A stretch of 50,489 bases of DNA from Legionellaceae bacterium (GTDB lineage Bacteria > Pseudomonadota > Gammaproteobacteria > Legionellales > Legionellaceae): contig JARGPP010000024.1 in the NCBI GenBank assembly GCA_029210085.1, positions 68,175 to 118,663 of the forward strand, written 5' to 3'. The notes beneath the pieces were generated by a model. The model had not been told where the DNA came from and did no database searches. It was given only the letters and a program-made list of their open reading frames with translations. Positions within the stretch are counted from its first letter, which is position 1, and each line of letters starts with the position of its first letter. A program made the position numbers and the translations under genes. Below are positions 9,115 to 18,584 of this stretch, one piece after another.

Positions 9115-11667
9115 CTACTGCCTTCGATTCGGTTGAATACCTCGTACACGACCGAACAAAGAAGAACGCTCTTCAAGGTTATCAGATGATTTAGCCGCCT
9201 CAAGTTTTTCTTTTAAACGCTCAGAGGCCTGACTACCACTTACTTTTTCCTTAGAAAAAACATCGATTGATTTCCATTTTTCATAATATCCGAATGGAAT
9301 ACCAAGCACACCAAAGACTTTGGCCATACCATTCATTGCTATATTTTTAAGTGTTGGTCGCATGCGCAACTCACTCGCAATAATCGCCTTTGAAGCATCT
9401 GCCGCTTCTTGTAAGTTAGGATGACTCATTAGGGCAGCAAACACTTTATTTTGTGTGCTTCTCAAAAGACTTCTTGCCTGTTCTTGTTTTTTTTCTGAGC
9501 CATGATTGGCACCTATTGCTTCACTAAAAACAGCTTCCACATCAATAATCAGCTGACTTAAAGCTTTCAGATCTTCTCGAGGATATGCTTCAAGTTGACT
9601 AATCCAATCAACATGTCCATGATTGACACCTTGCAAAAACCCAGGAAGTATACCGGGAACCATCCCTGTTGATGACGAAAATATTGTGCCATAAAGATGT
9701 GAAATAATCGTTCTATAAGCAGTGCCATCACTTTCATCGGTCAATAAATCACATAATGTTACTCGTTTGTTCATTAGCTCAACGCCTTCACCCAAATCAG
9801 GAATCGATGCATATAAAAACATCGGTAACACATTATGCTTGAGAATATATTCATTATGCTCTGTATCAGAAAAAACAGCTAAAAGTACAGGTGCAACACT
9901 CGGATGTGTAACACATGTTTCTAAAAATTCATTCATATGCAGACTTAAGACAGAGGCTTTCTCTTCACCTGCTAGACGAAGTCGCTCATCCAGTAAATAG
10001 TGCAATACATCCCTTGAGTCTTGCGCACTGAACAACCTATCTAGTACAGCTTCACTAACTCCCTGATGTGTATCAAAACAAGTTTTAATCACTGAAAATG
10101 CAAGATCTACTGTCAAGTCATATAAGCCCCGAGACTGCTCAACCAACTTCAGCGCACCTGTTAAATGGGCTGCTAATTTAGGATTAACGTCTGCCTCATA
10201 CATCAATTTTTTTGCTAATGCTTTTTTATGTTTATCCTCAACTAATGCATCAATTTCAGCATCATTCAGATGCTCGACATGATTACTCTCTGGATTAATC
10301 GCTTGTATCTCTTCTCTTAACCCGGTAGGCTCCGATATAACAGACCCTTGCTCACTAAAATCACTCATCGACGCAGTCTCTGCCGTCATTGTCTCTTCTT
10401 TCTCTTTTTCAGCAGAAACAGCAGCATAAGCCGTAAAAATATGTCGATATTCTAAGTCAATTTCATCCAATACTTTAACCGCATCACCTAAAGACAAACG
10501 GTCTAAGTTTTTAGGCATTTTAATGGCTTTAAATTGCTGCTTAAACGTCTCAAAGTCACGACCACTTCCTATTTGTTGTAAGTAATTTCGTTTATTTTGA
10601 TCAAGATCATGTAATCGACGTGAGACAATATGTTCAGCTAAGTCTTCAAACTCACCTCGGAGCTTTATTTGAAAAGCATCGATACCTTCCTTAACTGCTT
10701 CAATATCCGAACGATTCTCCGCTTTTTGTAATTGGACATGCAGCGTATCTAGCTGTCTTACCACTTGATTGGATGATAATACTTCATGATACTGTTCAGC
10801 TGTTACTTTTAAATCCTGGATATCTGCATCACATTGATTGAGCTGTTTTGATAAAGTGTCTTTTTTATTTTGAATGGCCGCTAAATAATCTGTTTTTGCA
10901 TGCTGGTATGCTTCATAATCCACCCGAATCAAATCAACTGATGCCTCATATGCCTCAATACTTTCTATTGATTTAATCTTTTTTTTCTGTGCCGCATTCG
11001 TTTTTTTAACTTGCTTCGCTGCTGCTTGAAGCGCTCTATATGTTGTGGTTAATGCATCTGCATGTCGCACATCCATCCTAATTTGAGTCGGTGGCACTAC
11101 GATAGCATCGATTTGAGTATTTAAGTCATGAGCAGTGCTATCCAGCTTTTCTCGCTTCAATGCTTCTTCAGATAAAACAAGGGTGTGTGTATCTAAAAAT
11201 ATTTCAAAATCTCGTACACAGTGCTTAATTAAATCTAAAGCAGCATCATTCATCGCCTCATCTCGCAATGAACGCGACAAATCTTTTTTAAAACGATTGA
11301 GCAGCGCAACACTTTCTTCACGTTCAGAAGCAAGTTGTCTCAGTGAGTTAATTGCTTGTTCATACTTTTTTAAACAATTAAGAATGGTCTCAACGGCAGG
11401 AACCTTTTGGTCATCTTGCGAGGCATCCAATATAATTTTTTTTAAAGCATCATGAGCCACATTTTGGCCTGAAAAAATATCGTCTTCATAAGATTGCAGT
11501 AAATCAAGCACGCTATCATTTGTTATTGTGCTAAAAGCAATAGCCAGCGTTTCGCGATGAGCATCTAACGTATTATCTTCTAAGAAGGCCCTTTGGTTTA
11601 TTTGCAACAAACTATCGATGCTTTCTTGTATGTCTTTGACTTGCTCTGCATATATTTCGTTCGGCAT
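9115..11667 (-). CDS. Large coiled-coil hypothetical protein, effector-like (850 aa)
   Basis: No family recognised. The start is set at the ATG at 11667 because GAGG lies six bases upstream; the in-frame starts further up lack a ribosome site. Residues 1 to about 420 are heptad-rich and probably a long coiled coil (Leu/Glu/Lys/Gln-rich, little Gly or Pro). A Ser/Thr/Glu-rich linker near 420-460 (EKEKEETMTAETASMSDFSE) leads into a mostly helical domain (about 470-800). The C-terminus has an E-block-like stretch (SSDNLEERSSLFGRVRG) and a basic end (NRRQ). Long coiled coils with a Glu-rich C-terminal signal are typical of Dot/Icm substrates in Legionellales; this is inference. The neighbours on both sides are also orphan genes. 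Confidence 0.75.
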   Translation of the reverse strand: MPNEIYAEQVKDIQESIDSLLQINQRAFLEDNTLDAHRETLAIAFSTITNDSVLDLLQSYEDDIFSGQNVAHDALKKIILDASQDDQKVPAVETILNCLKKYEQAINSLRQLASEREESVALLNRFKKDLSRSLRDEAMNDAALDLIKHCVRDFEIFLDTHTLVLSEEALKREKLDSTAHDLNTQIDAIVVPPTQIRMDVRHADALTTTYRALQAAAKQVKKTNAAQKKKIKSIESIEAYEASVDLIRVDYEAYQHAKTDYLAAIQNKKDTLSKQLNQCDADIQDLKVTAEQYHEVLSSNQVVRQLDTLHVQLQKAENRSDIEAVKEGIDAFQIKLRGEFEDLAEHIVSRRLHDLDQNKRNYLQQIGSGRDFETFKQQFKAIKMPKNLDRLSLGDAVKVLDEIDLEYRHIFTAYAAVSAEKEKEETMTAETASMSDFSEQGSVISEPTGLREEIQAINPESNHVEHLNDAEIDALVEDKHKKALAKKLMYEADVNPKLAAHLTGALKLVEQSRGLYDLTVDLAFSVIKTCFDTHQGVSEAVLDRLFSAQDSRDVLHYLLDERLRLAGEEKASVLSLHMNEFLETCVTHPSVAPVLLAVFSDTEHNEYILKHNVLPMFLYASIPDLGEGVELMNKRVTLCDLLTDESDGTAYRTIISHLYGTIFSSSTGMVPGILPGFLQGVNHGHVDWISQLEAYPREDLKALSQLIIDVEAVFSEAIGANHGSEKKQEQARSLLRSTQNKVFAALMSHPNLQEAADASKAIIASELRMRPTLKNIAMNGMAKVFGVLGIPFGYYEKWKSIDVFSKEKVSGSQASERLKEKLEAAKSSDNLEERSSLFGRVRGIQPNRRQ

Positions 11668-11773
11668 TTTGAACCTCATTAATGGATGCAAAATAAGATC
11701 TAAATAGAACTTTTTTGTATGTATTCATTGTAGCAGGTTCTCTTGTTATTGCTTTAATATAAATCAATATGAC

Positions 11774-13153
11774 CTAAGTGTGCTTTTCGTCATGTGGTAA
11801 AACGCGCCTGTCCGCACGAAAGTAAGTCAGTGGTGAACAAGCAAATAAATCAATTAATTTCTCCATATAAATACAAGCATAACGATCGACTTGATGAGCA
11901 AAGTAACTCTCTTCAGCACCGGCACGAAACACTTGTCCCCATGTTATATTATAAAAGCGACGCTCTTGTATTAATAAATCAGCCACTTGCTCATCAAGCG
12001 CCTTAATTTTATCTTGGTGTACTTGAATATCTTGATCATACTGGTCTGTTTTTTCATCTAATTTAAGCGTTGATAAGCGAATATAAACTTGTTCTAACAC
12101 CCGTTTTTTTTGCATGCTTTTAAAAATTTTCTTCTCAACGGTCAATGCCTTTTTCTGTGCCCTAATTTCTGCACCCAGCTCCTCCACCACCAGAGCTGTA
12201 CGCCAATTGCACGCTTTTTTCAAACGAAGAATATCTCCATAAATATGATCACCAATATAAAGAATTTCATCTCCACCCAACCCTAATGCATCGGTTAATT
12301 GTACTGCATTGCCCCCTTGATACACACCGGGTAAAAGTGGCCCCTCCAAGTTGCTCATTGCTCCTGTCTGAGTATCAATGGTTAAGAATTTTAAGTTATC
12401 ATAAAAAAATCGAGGCTTATTAGATTGAGTAATCACATATTCAAAAAAATCTTCCCATGTCTTACCCTGAGGTAAAAATGGATTAATTGCATAATCTAAT
12501 AAAATTTTTGTATAACTATATTCAGAATTTGTAATGATTAATATTTTTTTCCCATAACGAACAAAACGCGCCATGGCATCAACAAGTTGTGCATCTTTAA
12601 CGACAAAATGTGATAAATTTTTAGCAATTTTTTGTTTTAAGCTACCATCAGCATGCACCTCATCAACCACAGCCAATACATCGTCGGCCAATACACGATA
12701 ACTCGGTAATGCCGAGCCATCTTTATCTTTCAAATCAACCAATTGACGATATAACACACAAAATGCAATAGAGAATGAAGTGTCAATCACTCGGTAATTT
12801 GGATCATTTAAATCAATATAAGCACTACCGTAAAACTGCTGTTGCTCTTTAAAGCCAATCGGCTGAGTGCCATGATAACTTTGCCGAATAGCCGCATATC
12901 GATTGAGCTTTAAAATATTCCCATTTTCACTATCAATCACAAGACCACGAATGGCATCTTTCATTTTAAATTTAAATGTCCGAATGTGTTCAGGGTATTG
13001 CCTTGTTTTAATCAACGCTTCAAGCACCAACTCAAACACCAAGGCTTCAAAATGTTCGGTTTTATATTGAATCAGGGTATGATCCATATCCAAACCAATC
13101 ACTTTGATTTTTTTTAAATTTAAAATACGATTAATAAATACAGTTTGATTCAT
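11774..13153 (-). CDS. HAD-IG family cytosolic 5'-nucleotidase
   Basis: Hydrolyses purine nucleoside 5'-monophosphates (IMP/GMP type) in the cytosol. The HAD nucleophile motif GLDMDHTLIQYK (DMD, residues about 21-23) is at the N-terminus; motif II Thr/Ser is in LIITNSEYSY near 208, and motif III/IV in DEILYIGDHIYGDILRLK near 295-312. The 459-aa length fits the HAD-superfamily 5'-nucleotidase group that has a structurally known Legionella member. The start overlaps the acs stop by 4 bases (ATGA), so the two are translationally coupled. Why a nucleotidase should pair with acetyl-CoA synthetase is not obvious; AMP released by Acs is a possible substrate link (inference). Confidence 0.88.
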   Translation of the reverse strand: MNQTVFINRILNLKKIKVIGLDMDHTLIQYKTEHFEALVFELVLEALIKTRQYPEHIRTFKFKMKDAIRGLVIDSENGNILKLNRYAAIRQSYHGTQPIGFKEQQQFYGSAYIDLNDPNYRVIDTSFSIAFCVLYRQLVDLKDKDGSALPSYRVLADDVLAVVDEVHADGSLKQKIAKNLSHFVVKDAQLVDAMARFVRYGKKILIITNSEYSYTKILLDYAINPFLPQGKTWEDFFEYVITQSNKPRFFYDNLKFLTIDTQTGAMSNLEGPLLPGVYQGGNAVQLTDALGLGGDEILYIGDHIYGDILRLKKACNWRTALVVEELGAEIRAQKKALTVEKKIFKSMQKKRVLEQVYIRLSTLKLDEKTDQYDQDIQVHQDKIKALDEQVADLLIQERRFYNITWGQVFRAGAEESYFAHQVDRYACIYMEKLIDLFACSPLTYFRADRRVLPHDEKHT

Positions 13154-15081
13154 AATACCTCTTTGTTACATATTTGACTGGCATCCAAAACCAACTGTTG
13201 AATCACAGCAGGCTCTGCAAGCGTTGATAAATCACCCAAATCATCCGTTTGACCACTGGCAATTTGTCGCAATAATCGCCGCATAACTTTGCCTGATCGT
13301 GTTTTAGGGAGTGCTGCACTCCATTGAATCATATCAAGCGTTGCTATTGATCCAATGACTGTGCGTACATGGGCAACCAATTCTTTTTTCAATGCTTCTG
13401 TCTCTAAAACACCCGCTTTAAGGATTACAAAAGCATAGAGTGACTCACCTTTAATGGCATCAGGAACGCCAACCACTGCGGCCTCAGAAACTGCGGTTGA
13501 AGAAATTAATGCGCTCTCCAGCTCTTCTGTACCTAACCTGTGCCCGGACACTTGAATCACATCATCTGAGCGTCCTTTCATCCAAAAGTGGCCATCCTCA
13601 TCAACCGTTGCCAAATCTCCAGTTAAATACGCATCTGGAACTACCTTTAAGTACGTCTGAACAAACCGTTCATCATCACCATAAACTGTTTTCATCATGC
13701 CAGGCCACGGTGTTTTAATCACAAGCCGCCCATCCACAATATCAGGCACAATCCCAAAAAAAGGCTTTCCTGCACTACCGGCCTTAAGTGGCATCGCACC
13801 GGGTAATGGCGCAATTAAAATACCACCTGTTTCAGTTTGCCACCATGTGTTTACAATAGGACAACTCTGCTCTCCGACTACATTGTAATACCATTTCCAA
13901 ACATCGGGGTTAATGGGCTCGCCCACCGTACCTAACAGACGCAAACTCCTGCGTTCACTTGACTGAACATAAGCATCACCTTCATGTCTTAAACTTCTAA
14001 GTGCTGTTGGAGCTGTATAAAATACACTCACCTTGTGTCTGTCTATCATTTGCCAAAACCGCGCAGGCGTTGGAAAATTAGGAATGCCTTCATACAGTAA
14101 TACACATGCCCCATTAGCAAGCGGCCCATAAACCCCATATGAATGTCCAGTAATCCAACCCACATCGGCCGTACACCAATAGATATCATTATCTTGACTA
14201 TCAAAGACTAAATCATAGGTCATCGCAGCATAAACGAGATAACCTCCTGTCGCATGCAAAATACCTTTCGGCTTTCCCGTTGATCCAGAAGTATATAAAA
14301 TGAACAATGGTGCATTAGCATCCATCCAAACCGGCTCACAATCACTCGACACAGCATCCATCGCCTCGTGATACCACACATCACGTTGTGCCTGCCATGC
14401 AATTTTCTCCCCGGTTCGTTTAACCACTAAAACATGTTCAACCGTGGGTGATATGCGTAAAGCATCATCAACCGCTGTTTTAAAATCAATTTTTTTCTCA
14501 CCACGATAACTTCCATCCGCAGTAACCAATAACTGACATGCCGCATCATTTAAACGATTAGCCAGTGCATCGGCTGAAAATCCCCCAAAAACGACGGAGT
14601 GCACTGCTCCTATTCGGGCACAAGCAAGCATCGCAATCAAAGCTTCTGGCACCATGGGCAAATAAATACCGACTCTATCTCCAGCTTCTATACCAAAACT
14701 TTTAAAAACATTCGCAAGACGACACACCTGCTCATGTAATGCTAAATAAGTTAAGCTACGTTGTTCATCCGGGTGATTGCCTTCCCATATTAAAGCCTTT
14801 TGATGGCCTCTTGTCTCAAGATGTCTATCAACACAATTATAGCAAGCATTAAGTTTTGCACCCACAAACCATGAGATATCATGCGTATTGAAATCACCTT
14901 CACGTGTTTTTTGCCATGGTGTTTTCCAAGTAATATATTGTCGTGCTTGTTCATCCCAAAATCCATCCGTATCTTCACATGATGTACGATACATCGATTC
15001 ATACATATCTGAAGTAATACGAGCGCTTTTTTCAAATACGGCTGAGACGGGGTAACTTGTTGATTCTGTCATGGCGGCCAT
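13150..15081 (-). CDS. acs: Acetyl-CoA synthetase (AMP-forming)
   Basis: Activates acetate with ATP and CoA via acetyl-AMP. Family length (643 aa; usual about 650). Visible: SVVFGGFSADALANR near residue 165, the P-loop-like YTSGSTGKPKGILHATGGYL near 260-280, TWWQTETGG near 410, YLTGDLATVDEDG near 495, and the C-terminal PKTRSGKVMRR near 600 whose Lys is the usual acetylation site. The substrate could partly be propionate, since no prpE accompanies the prp genes at 44-47.7 kb, but the overall sequence reads as acetate type. The start is ambiguous between ATG 15081 and ATG 15072; AAGG is better spaced for the latter. It is the first gene of a two-gene operon with the nucleotidase. Confidence 0.92.
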   Translation of the reverse strand: MAAMTESTSYPVSAVFEKSARITSDMYESMYRTSCEDTDGFWDEQARQYITWKTPWQKTREGDFNTHDISWFVGAKLNACYNCVDRHLETRGHQKALIWEGNHPDEQRSLTYLALHEQVCRLANVFKSFGIEAGDRVGIYLPMVPEALIAMLACARIGAVHSVVFGGFSADALANRLNDAACQLLVTADGSYRGEKKIDFKTAVDDALRISPTVEHVLVVKRTGEKIAWQAQRDVWYHEAMDAVSSDCEPVWMDANAPLFILYTSGSTGKPKGILHATGGYLVYAAMTYDLVFDSQDNDIYWCTADVGWITGHSYGVYGPLANGACVLLYEGIPNFPTPARFWQMIDRHKVSVFYTAPTALRSLRHEGDAYVQSSERRSLRLLGTVGEPINPDVWKWYYNVVGEQSCPIVNTWWQTETGGILIAPLPGAMPLKAGSAGKPFFGIVPDIVDGRLVIKTPWPGMMKTVYGDDERFVQTYLKVVPDAYLTGDLATVDEDGHFWMKGRSDDVIQVSGHRLGTEELESALISSTAVSEAAVVGVPDAIKGESLYAFVILKAGVLETEALKKELVAHVRTVIGSIATLDMIQWSAALPKTRSGKVMRRLLRQIASGQTDDLGDLSTLAEPAVIQQLVLDASQICNKEVL

Positions 15082-15111
15082 GCCTTAAAAAACATCCTTA
15101 AACTATGCCCT

Positions 15112-15140
15112 AGATTACGGATGAAACTTGATTCTGTCAA
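15112..15140 (-). promoter_or_regulatory. Possible sigma-70 promoter for acs
   Basis: On the minus strand, a perfect -35 TTGACA (15135-15140) and, after 17 bases, a poor -10 TAATCT (15112-15117), about 30 bases before the acs start. The good -35 with a weak -10 would suit an activator-dependent promoter, which is the rule for acs in other bacteria. Confidence 0.4.
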
Positions 15141-15229
15141 AATAAATGCCGCTTTTTTCTTTACAATATGACTGCTTTGGCGATAGCATCAATCGCTTAT
15201 CTTTTGCTGTAACCTCTAGGACGTTTATT

Positions 15230-16102
15230 ATGAAACTCATTATCATCGCTGGTGCCTCTGCTTCTGGAAAATCTACACTTGCAAAACGCTTAACACATTG
15301 GCTTAAAGAAGCAGGAGAATCATCTCAATATATGACTATGGATGATTACTATTCAGATATACCCAGTGATTACCATGAACAAGTACCAGCAGAACACCAT
15401 CATCCGGTTCCTGAATCTTATCGCTTCAAAGACGATCCTAATGGCACCGTGATCACCCATTATCGTACGCACACAAATTTTGATGCCTATGACATGTATG
15501 ACCATGAAAAACTCATGCTTGATTTAACTGCTTTAAATCTTGGTGAACCCATTCGACAAGGTATTTTTGATTTTGAAAGCAATACACATCCCACTTCACG
15601 AATCATCACACCTCCGGATTTTTTGGTGCTGGATGGCCTCTATGCCTTGCACTTTGCTCAAACACTGGGAAATGAATTTGATAAGCTCACTATCTTTACC
15701 TCAACCGATTCTTATCTAGAATTAAAAAAAAGACGGATGCAGCGTGATACAAAAGAAAGAGGTCGAACAGAGGAGCAAGTGCTCTTCCAAGAAAATAAAT
15801 ATGTTGGCCCCGCCTTTTTTGGCTTAGCTCTGCCAGGGGCTTGCGCAACGAACAGTATTATTAATCACCCGTATTCGGTTACCCGTAGTAAATTAGGTGT
15901 TGATCTTGATATATCCAATAACGAAAGCTTTGATATTCCTAAAGACCCAGACTGGCCTGAGAGTTACAACCCACACACCGGTATAGAAACACCTCATCCT
16001 TTAGATAATGAAATTTCTAGTATTTTTGAAACACTCGGGCTCACTTTGCCTGAAAGGCCTATCATGCCAACTCGAGAAACCAGTTCAGGCCCGACTATTT
16101 AA
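15230..16102 (+). CDS. Uridine-kinase-like P-loop kinase
   Basis: P-loop kinase of the uridine kinase / phosphoribulokinase family. Walker A GASASGKSTLAKRL is at residues 7-20, MDDYYSD near 41 matches the DDFY motif of uridine kinases, FDAYDMYDH near 84 matches the FDHPDAFD region, and RRMQRDTKERGRT near 187 is the lid region (RRIxRDxxERGR). At 290 aa it is longer than standard Udk (about 213), with an insertion of about 25 residues after the DDYY motif and an extended C-terminal tail of about 65 residues. AGGA eight bases before this ATG sets the start; upstream in-frame codons lack a ribosome site. The substrate may differ from uridine. Its stop overlaps the convergent GltB-like gene by 4 bases. 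Confidence 0.75.
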   Translation: MKLIIIAGASASGKSTLAKRLTHWLKEAGESSQYMTMDDYYSDIPSDYHEQVPAEHHHPVPESYRFKDDPNGTVITHYRTHTNFDAYDMYDHEKLMLDLTALNLGEPIRQGIFDFESNTHPTSRIITPPDFLVLDGLYALHFAQTLGNEFDKLTIFTSTDSYLELKKRRMQRDTKERGRTEEQVLFQENKYVGPAFFGLALPGACATNSIINHPYSVTRSKLGVDLDISNNESFDIPKDPDWPESYNPHTGIETPHPLDNEISSIFETLGLTLPERPIMPTRETSSGPTI

Positions 16103-17670
16103 AATTTATCGGCACTCGCTGCATGCCAATAGTGCTGATATGCATCCGGTATATTTTTACCGAGTAATTGTTTCGGCTCAAGATATGAATAAACTTCACT
16201 CAGAGGCTTAACCACATCACGTGTTAAGCGCCGAATCACATGCTCCGGTGTGAGTTGCTCAGGATATTCAAGCCCCATACTGCCCAGCAAATCCAAAAAA
16301 CTTCGCATGGTATTCTGATGAAAATGCATCACCCGATGCTTTTTCTGATCAACCACCAATCCTTTTTGCAAACGTTTATCTTGTGTTGCAACACCTGTCG
16401 GGCACGTGTTCACATGACACTGTCTTGACTGCACACAACCAACCGTCATCATCATGGTTCTTGCCGCATTACACAAGTCAGCCCCCATTGCTAATTGCGC
16501 AATGATATCAAATCCTGTGGTGACTTTCCCACTACAAATAATGCGTATTTTATCGCGCAGTCCTGTTCCAACTAATGCGTTATGTACAAAAATAAGTGCT
16601 GACTCTAATGGCTCACCTAAACGATTACTATATTCAAGAGGTGCTGCTCCCGTACCACCTTCAGCACCATCAACCGTAATAAAATCAGGATAACTATCTA
16701 ATTCCATCATCGCTTTACAAATACCTAAAAACTCACTTTTTCGACCGATGCATAACTTAAATCCAACCGGTTTTCCTCCAGATAATTCACGTAATCTTGC
16801 TACAAATTGAATCAACCCTTTAGGCGAATTAAATGCTGAGTGTGCAGGCGGTGAAATCACATCATGGCCCATTTTAACTTTACGAACACGCGCAATTTCA
16901 GGCGTTAATTTAGCAACAGGCAAAATACCACCATGTGCTGGCTTCGCGCCTTGTGACAATTTAATTTCAATCATTTTAACGGCGTCACGTGTGGCTTCTA
17001 TCTGAAATTCACTCTCATCAAAAGCACCTTCATCATCTCGGCATCCAAAATAAGCAGTCCCAATTTGAAAAATTAAATCTCCTCCTTGCAAATGATACTG
17101 ACTTAACCCCCCCTCACCCGTATTATGAGCAAAACCTCCTAGTTGAGCGCCTTTATTTAAAGCCATAATGGCATTTTCTGAAAGTGCACCAAAACTCATC
17201 GCTGAAATATTCAAACGAGACGCACTATATGGTTTTTGACATGCATCACCCCCAATTAAAACGCGCGCACCGGCATCAGACGCCTCTTTAGGAACCAGTG
17301 AGTGATGAGCCCAAGTATATCCGACCTCTAGAATATCTCGTTCTGTGCCAAAAGGTACGGTATCTTGAATATTTTTAGCTCGTTCATAAATGAGTGAACG
17401 AATTTCTCGATTAAATGGACGCTCTTCTTCATCATCCGCAATGAAATACTGCTGCACTTCAGGTCTTAGAAATTCTAATATATAACGTATATGTCCCATG
17501 ACTGGGAAATTTCGTAAAATCGTATGTTGCGTTTGTGTTACATCGTAAATCCACAACACAACCAAAGGCAGTAAAAACAAGAAAAACCAGCGAATATCAT
17601 GCCACATGGCAAATAGCAAAAAGATAACCAATAAAATCGATCCTAGCGCTAAATACCACTGTCGACGCAT
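16099..17670 (-). CDS. Membrane-anchored FMN-binding glutamate-synthase-like protein
   Basis: Single-domain relative of the glutamate synthase large-subunit FMN/3Fe-4S domain (523 aa). Two hydrophobic segments at residues 5-43 suggest membrane anchoring, which bona fide GltB lacks. The synthase core begins near 100, with MSFGALSENAIMALNKGA (about 160), NTGEGGLSQYH, the FMN-binding VDGAEGGTGAAP (about 330) and three cysteines in GCVQSRQCHVNTCPTG (about 410-425) for the 3Fe-4S cluster. It has no glutaminase domain, so ammonia or another acceptor is used; the true reaction of this widespread family is not settled. AAGGAT precedes the ATG. It stands alone, convergent with the kinase gene. Confidence 0.85.
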   Translation of the reverse strand: MRRQWYLALGSILLVIFLLFAMWHDIRWFFLFLLPLVVLWIYDVTQTQHTILRNFPVMGHIRYILEFLRPEVQQYFIADDEEERPFNREIRSLIYERAKNIQDTVPFGTERDILEVGYTWAHHSLVPKEASDAGARVLIGGDACQKPYSASRLNISAMSFGALSENAIMALNKGAQLGGFAHNTGEGGLSQYHLQGGDLIFQIGTAYFGCRDDEGAFDESEFQIEATRDAVKMIEIKLSQGAKPAHGGILPVAKLTPEIARVRKVKMGHDVISPPAHSAFNSPKGLIQFVARLRELSGGKPVGFKLCIGRKSEFLGICKAMMELDSYPDFITVDGAEGGTGAAPLEYSNRLGEPLESALIFVHNALVGTGLRDKIRIICSGKVTTGFDIIAQLAMGADLCNAARTMMMTVGCVQSRQCHVNTCPTGVATQDKRLQKGLVVDQKKHRVMHFHQNTMRSFLDLLGSMGLEYPEQLTPEHVIRRLTRDVVKPLSEVYSYLEPKQLLGKNIPDAYQHYWHAASADKF

Positions 17671-17813
17671 GATAATATCCTTATGCTATGTAATGTATTA
17701 GACATAAGTACTAACATGATTTTTTAGGTGGAACAAGCAAGTGCTTTTAAAAAACTAGCGAAGTCGTACAATTTACTTCATGATAAGACTTTATTAATAA
17801 AGGAGTTGCTTCA

Positions 17814-18416
17814 ATGAAAAAAAGATTTTCTACGCTTGTTTGGCTCATGCTGTTACCTGTTTTATGCTTTGCAGATGCAGCACCTATAGCGCCTGCAACC
17901 AAAACACCTTCCTTGCTAGACAAAAAAAAACCTGAAGTCACCACACCCGCAGAACCTGCAGCGCCTACTGCCATAGATTGCCAGTACAAACTATCTAAAG
18001 ATACAGAAACCGTTGAACAAACCTTACTTTCTACCTGGGCTGAGAATGCTGCCATCCAATCTTTTCAATTTAACCCTCAAAACATGAAAAAAGAACTGGC
18101 TGAACTCAAACAATGTTATACCGAACAAGGATGGAAAGCCTTTAATGAAGCACTGAAAACCTCAGGAAATCTTGATGCGATTGAAGGCAACCAACTCACT
18201 GTAACTAGCCAGGTCAGTGGTACCGCAACTGTCCAAAACATCAAAGAAAAACAATGGAAAGTATCTATTCCACTCAAAGTCACGTATCAAAACAAAGAAA
18301 AACAACTGATGCAAACCTTAAACGTTGAGCTGTTAATTTCACTCAATAAATCAGGTTCCTTTGGCATCATGCAAGTCATTGCTGTACCCAAAGATGGAAC
18401 AAATAAAAAAGCTTAA
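17814..18416 (+). CDS. DotI/IcmL-family protein with signal peptide
   Basis: A 200-aa exported protein: basic start, hydrophobic core and a cut site near CFADA-AP (residue about 21), then a Pro/Ala-rich linker. From about residue 70 the sequence follows the periplasmic domain of DotI/IcmL from type IVB secretion systems: WAENAAIQSFQFNPQNMKK, CYTEQGWKAFNEALKTSGNL, then GTATVQ..KQWKVSIPLKVTYQNKEKQ..LNVELLISL. Classic DotI keeps an N-terminal transmembrane anchor; here there is a cleavable-looking signal peptide, as in stand-alone IcmL-like proteins of Legionella. Two cysteines (in DCQYK and QCYTE) could form a disulfide. AAAGGAG lies eight bases before the ATG. Its presence suggests a Dot/Icm system elsewhere in the genome; its own role (accessory or periplasmic) is unknown. 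Confidence 0.72.
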   Translation: MKKRFSTLVWLMLLPVLCFADAAPIAPATKTPSLLDKKKPEVTTPAEPAAPTAIDCQYKLSKDTETVEQTLLSTWAENAAIQSFQFNPQNMKKELAELKQCYTEQGWKAFNEALKTSGNLDAIEGNQLTVTSQVSGTATVQNIKEKQWKVSIPLKVTYQNKEKQLMQTLNVELLISLNKSGSFGIMQVIAVPKDGTNKKA

Positions 18417-18467
18417 AACAGGACAGCTCCTAAAATCAAAACAGGCTAACGCCTCTTTCCAAGAGTT

Positions 18468-18487
18468 CTCGCGGCTTTAGCCGCGAG
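18468..18487. terminator. GC-rich hairpin, putative terminator
   Basis: Perfect 8-bp stem CTCGCGGC / GCCGCGAG with a TTTA loop, in the gap between the stops of the convergent IcmL-like gene and the CPBP gene. No U-tract follows on either strand, so this may be a Rho-assisted or bidirectional stop. Confidence 0.5.
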
Positions 18488-18584
18488 ACACAACATTTAT
18501 CTTAAGGTGCTAATGGTCCGTTAGCTTTGGCCAATCATGCAGAATGATTATCACATGATAACGCCCTAAGGCTTAAGCTATGCT

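Noticed and set aside
13150-15081. Propionyl-CoA synthetase (prpE) reading of the acs gene
   Set aside because: Length and C-terminal motifs fit acetyl-CoA synthetase and it is 29 kb from prpBCD; retained only as a remark.
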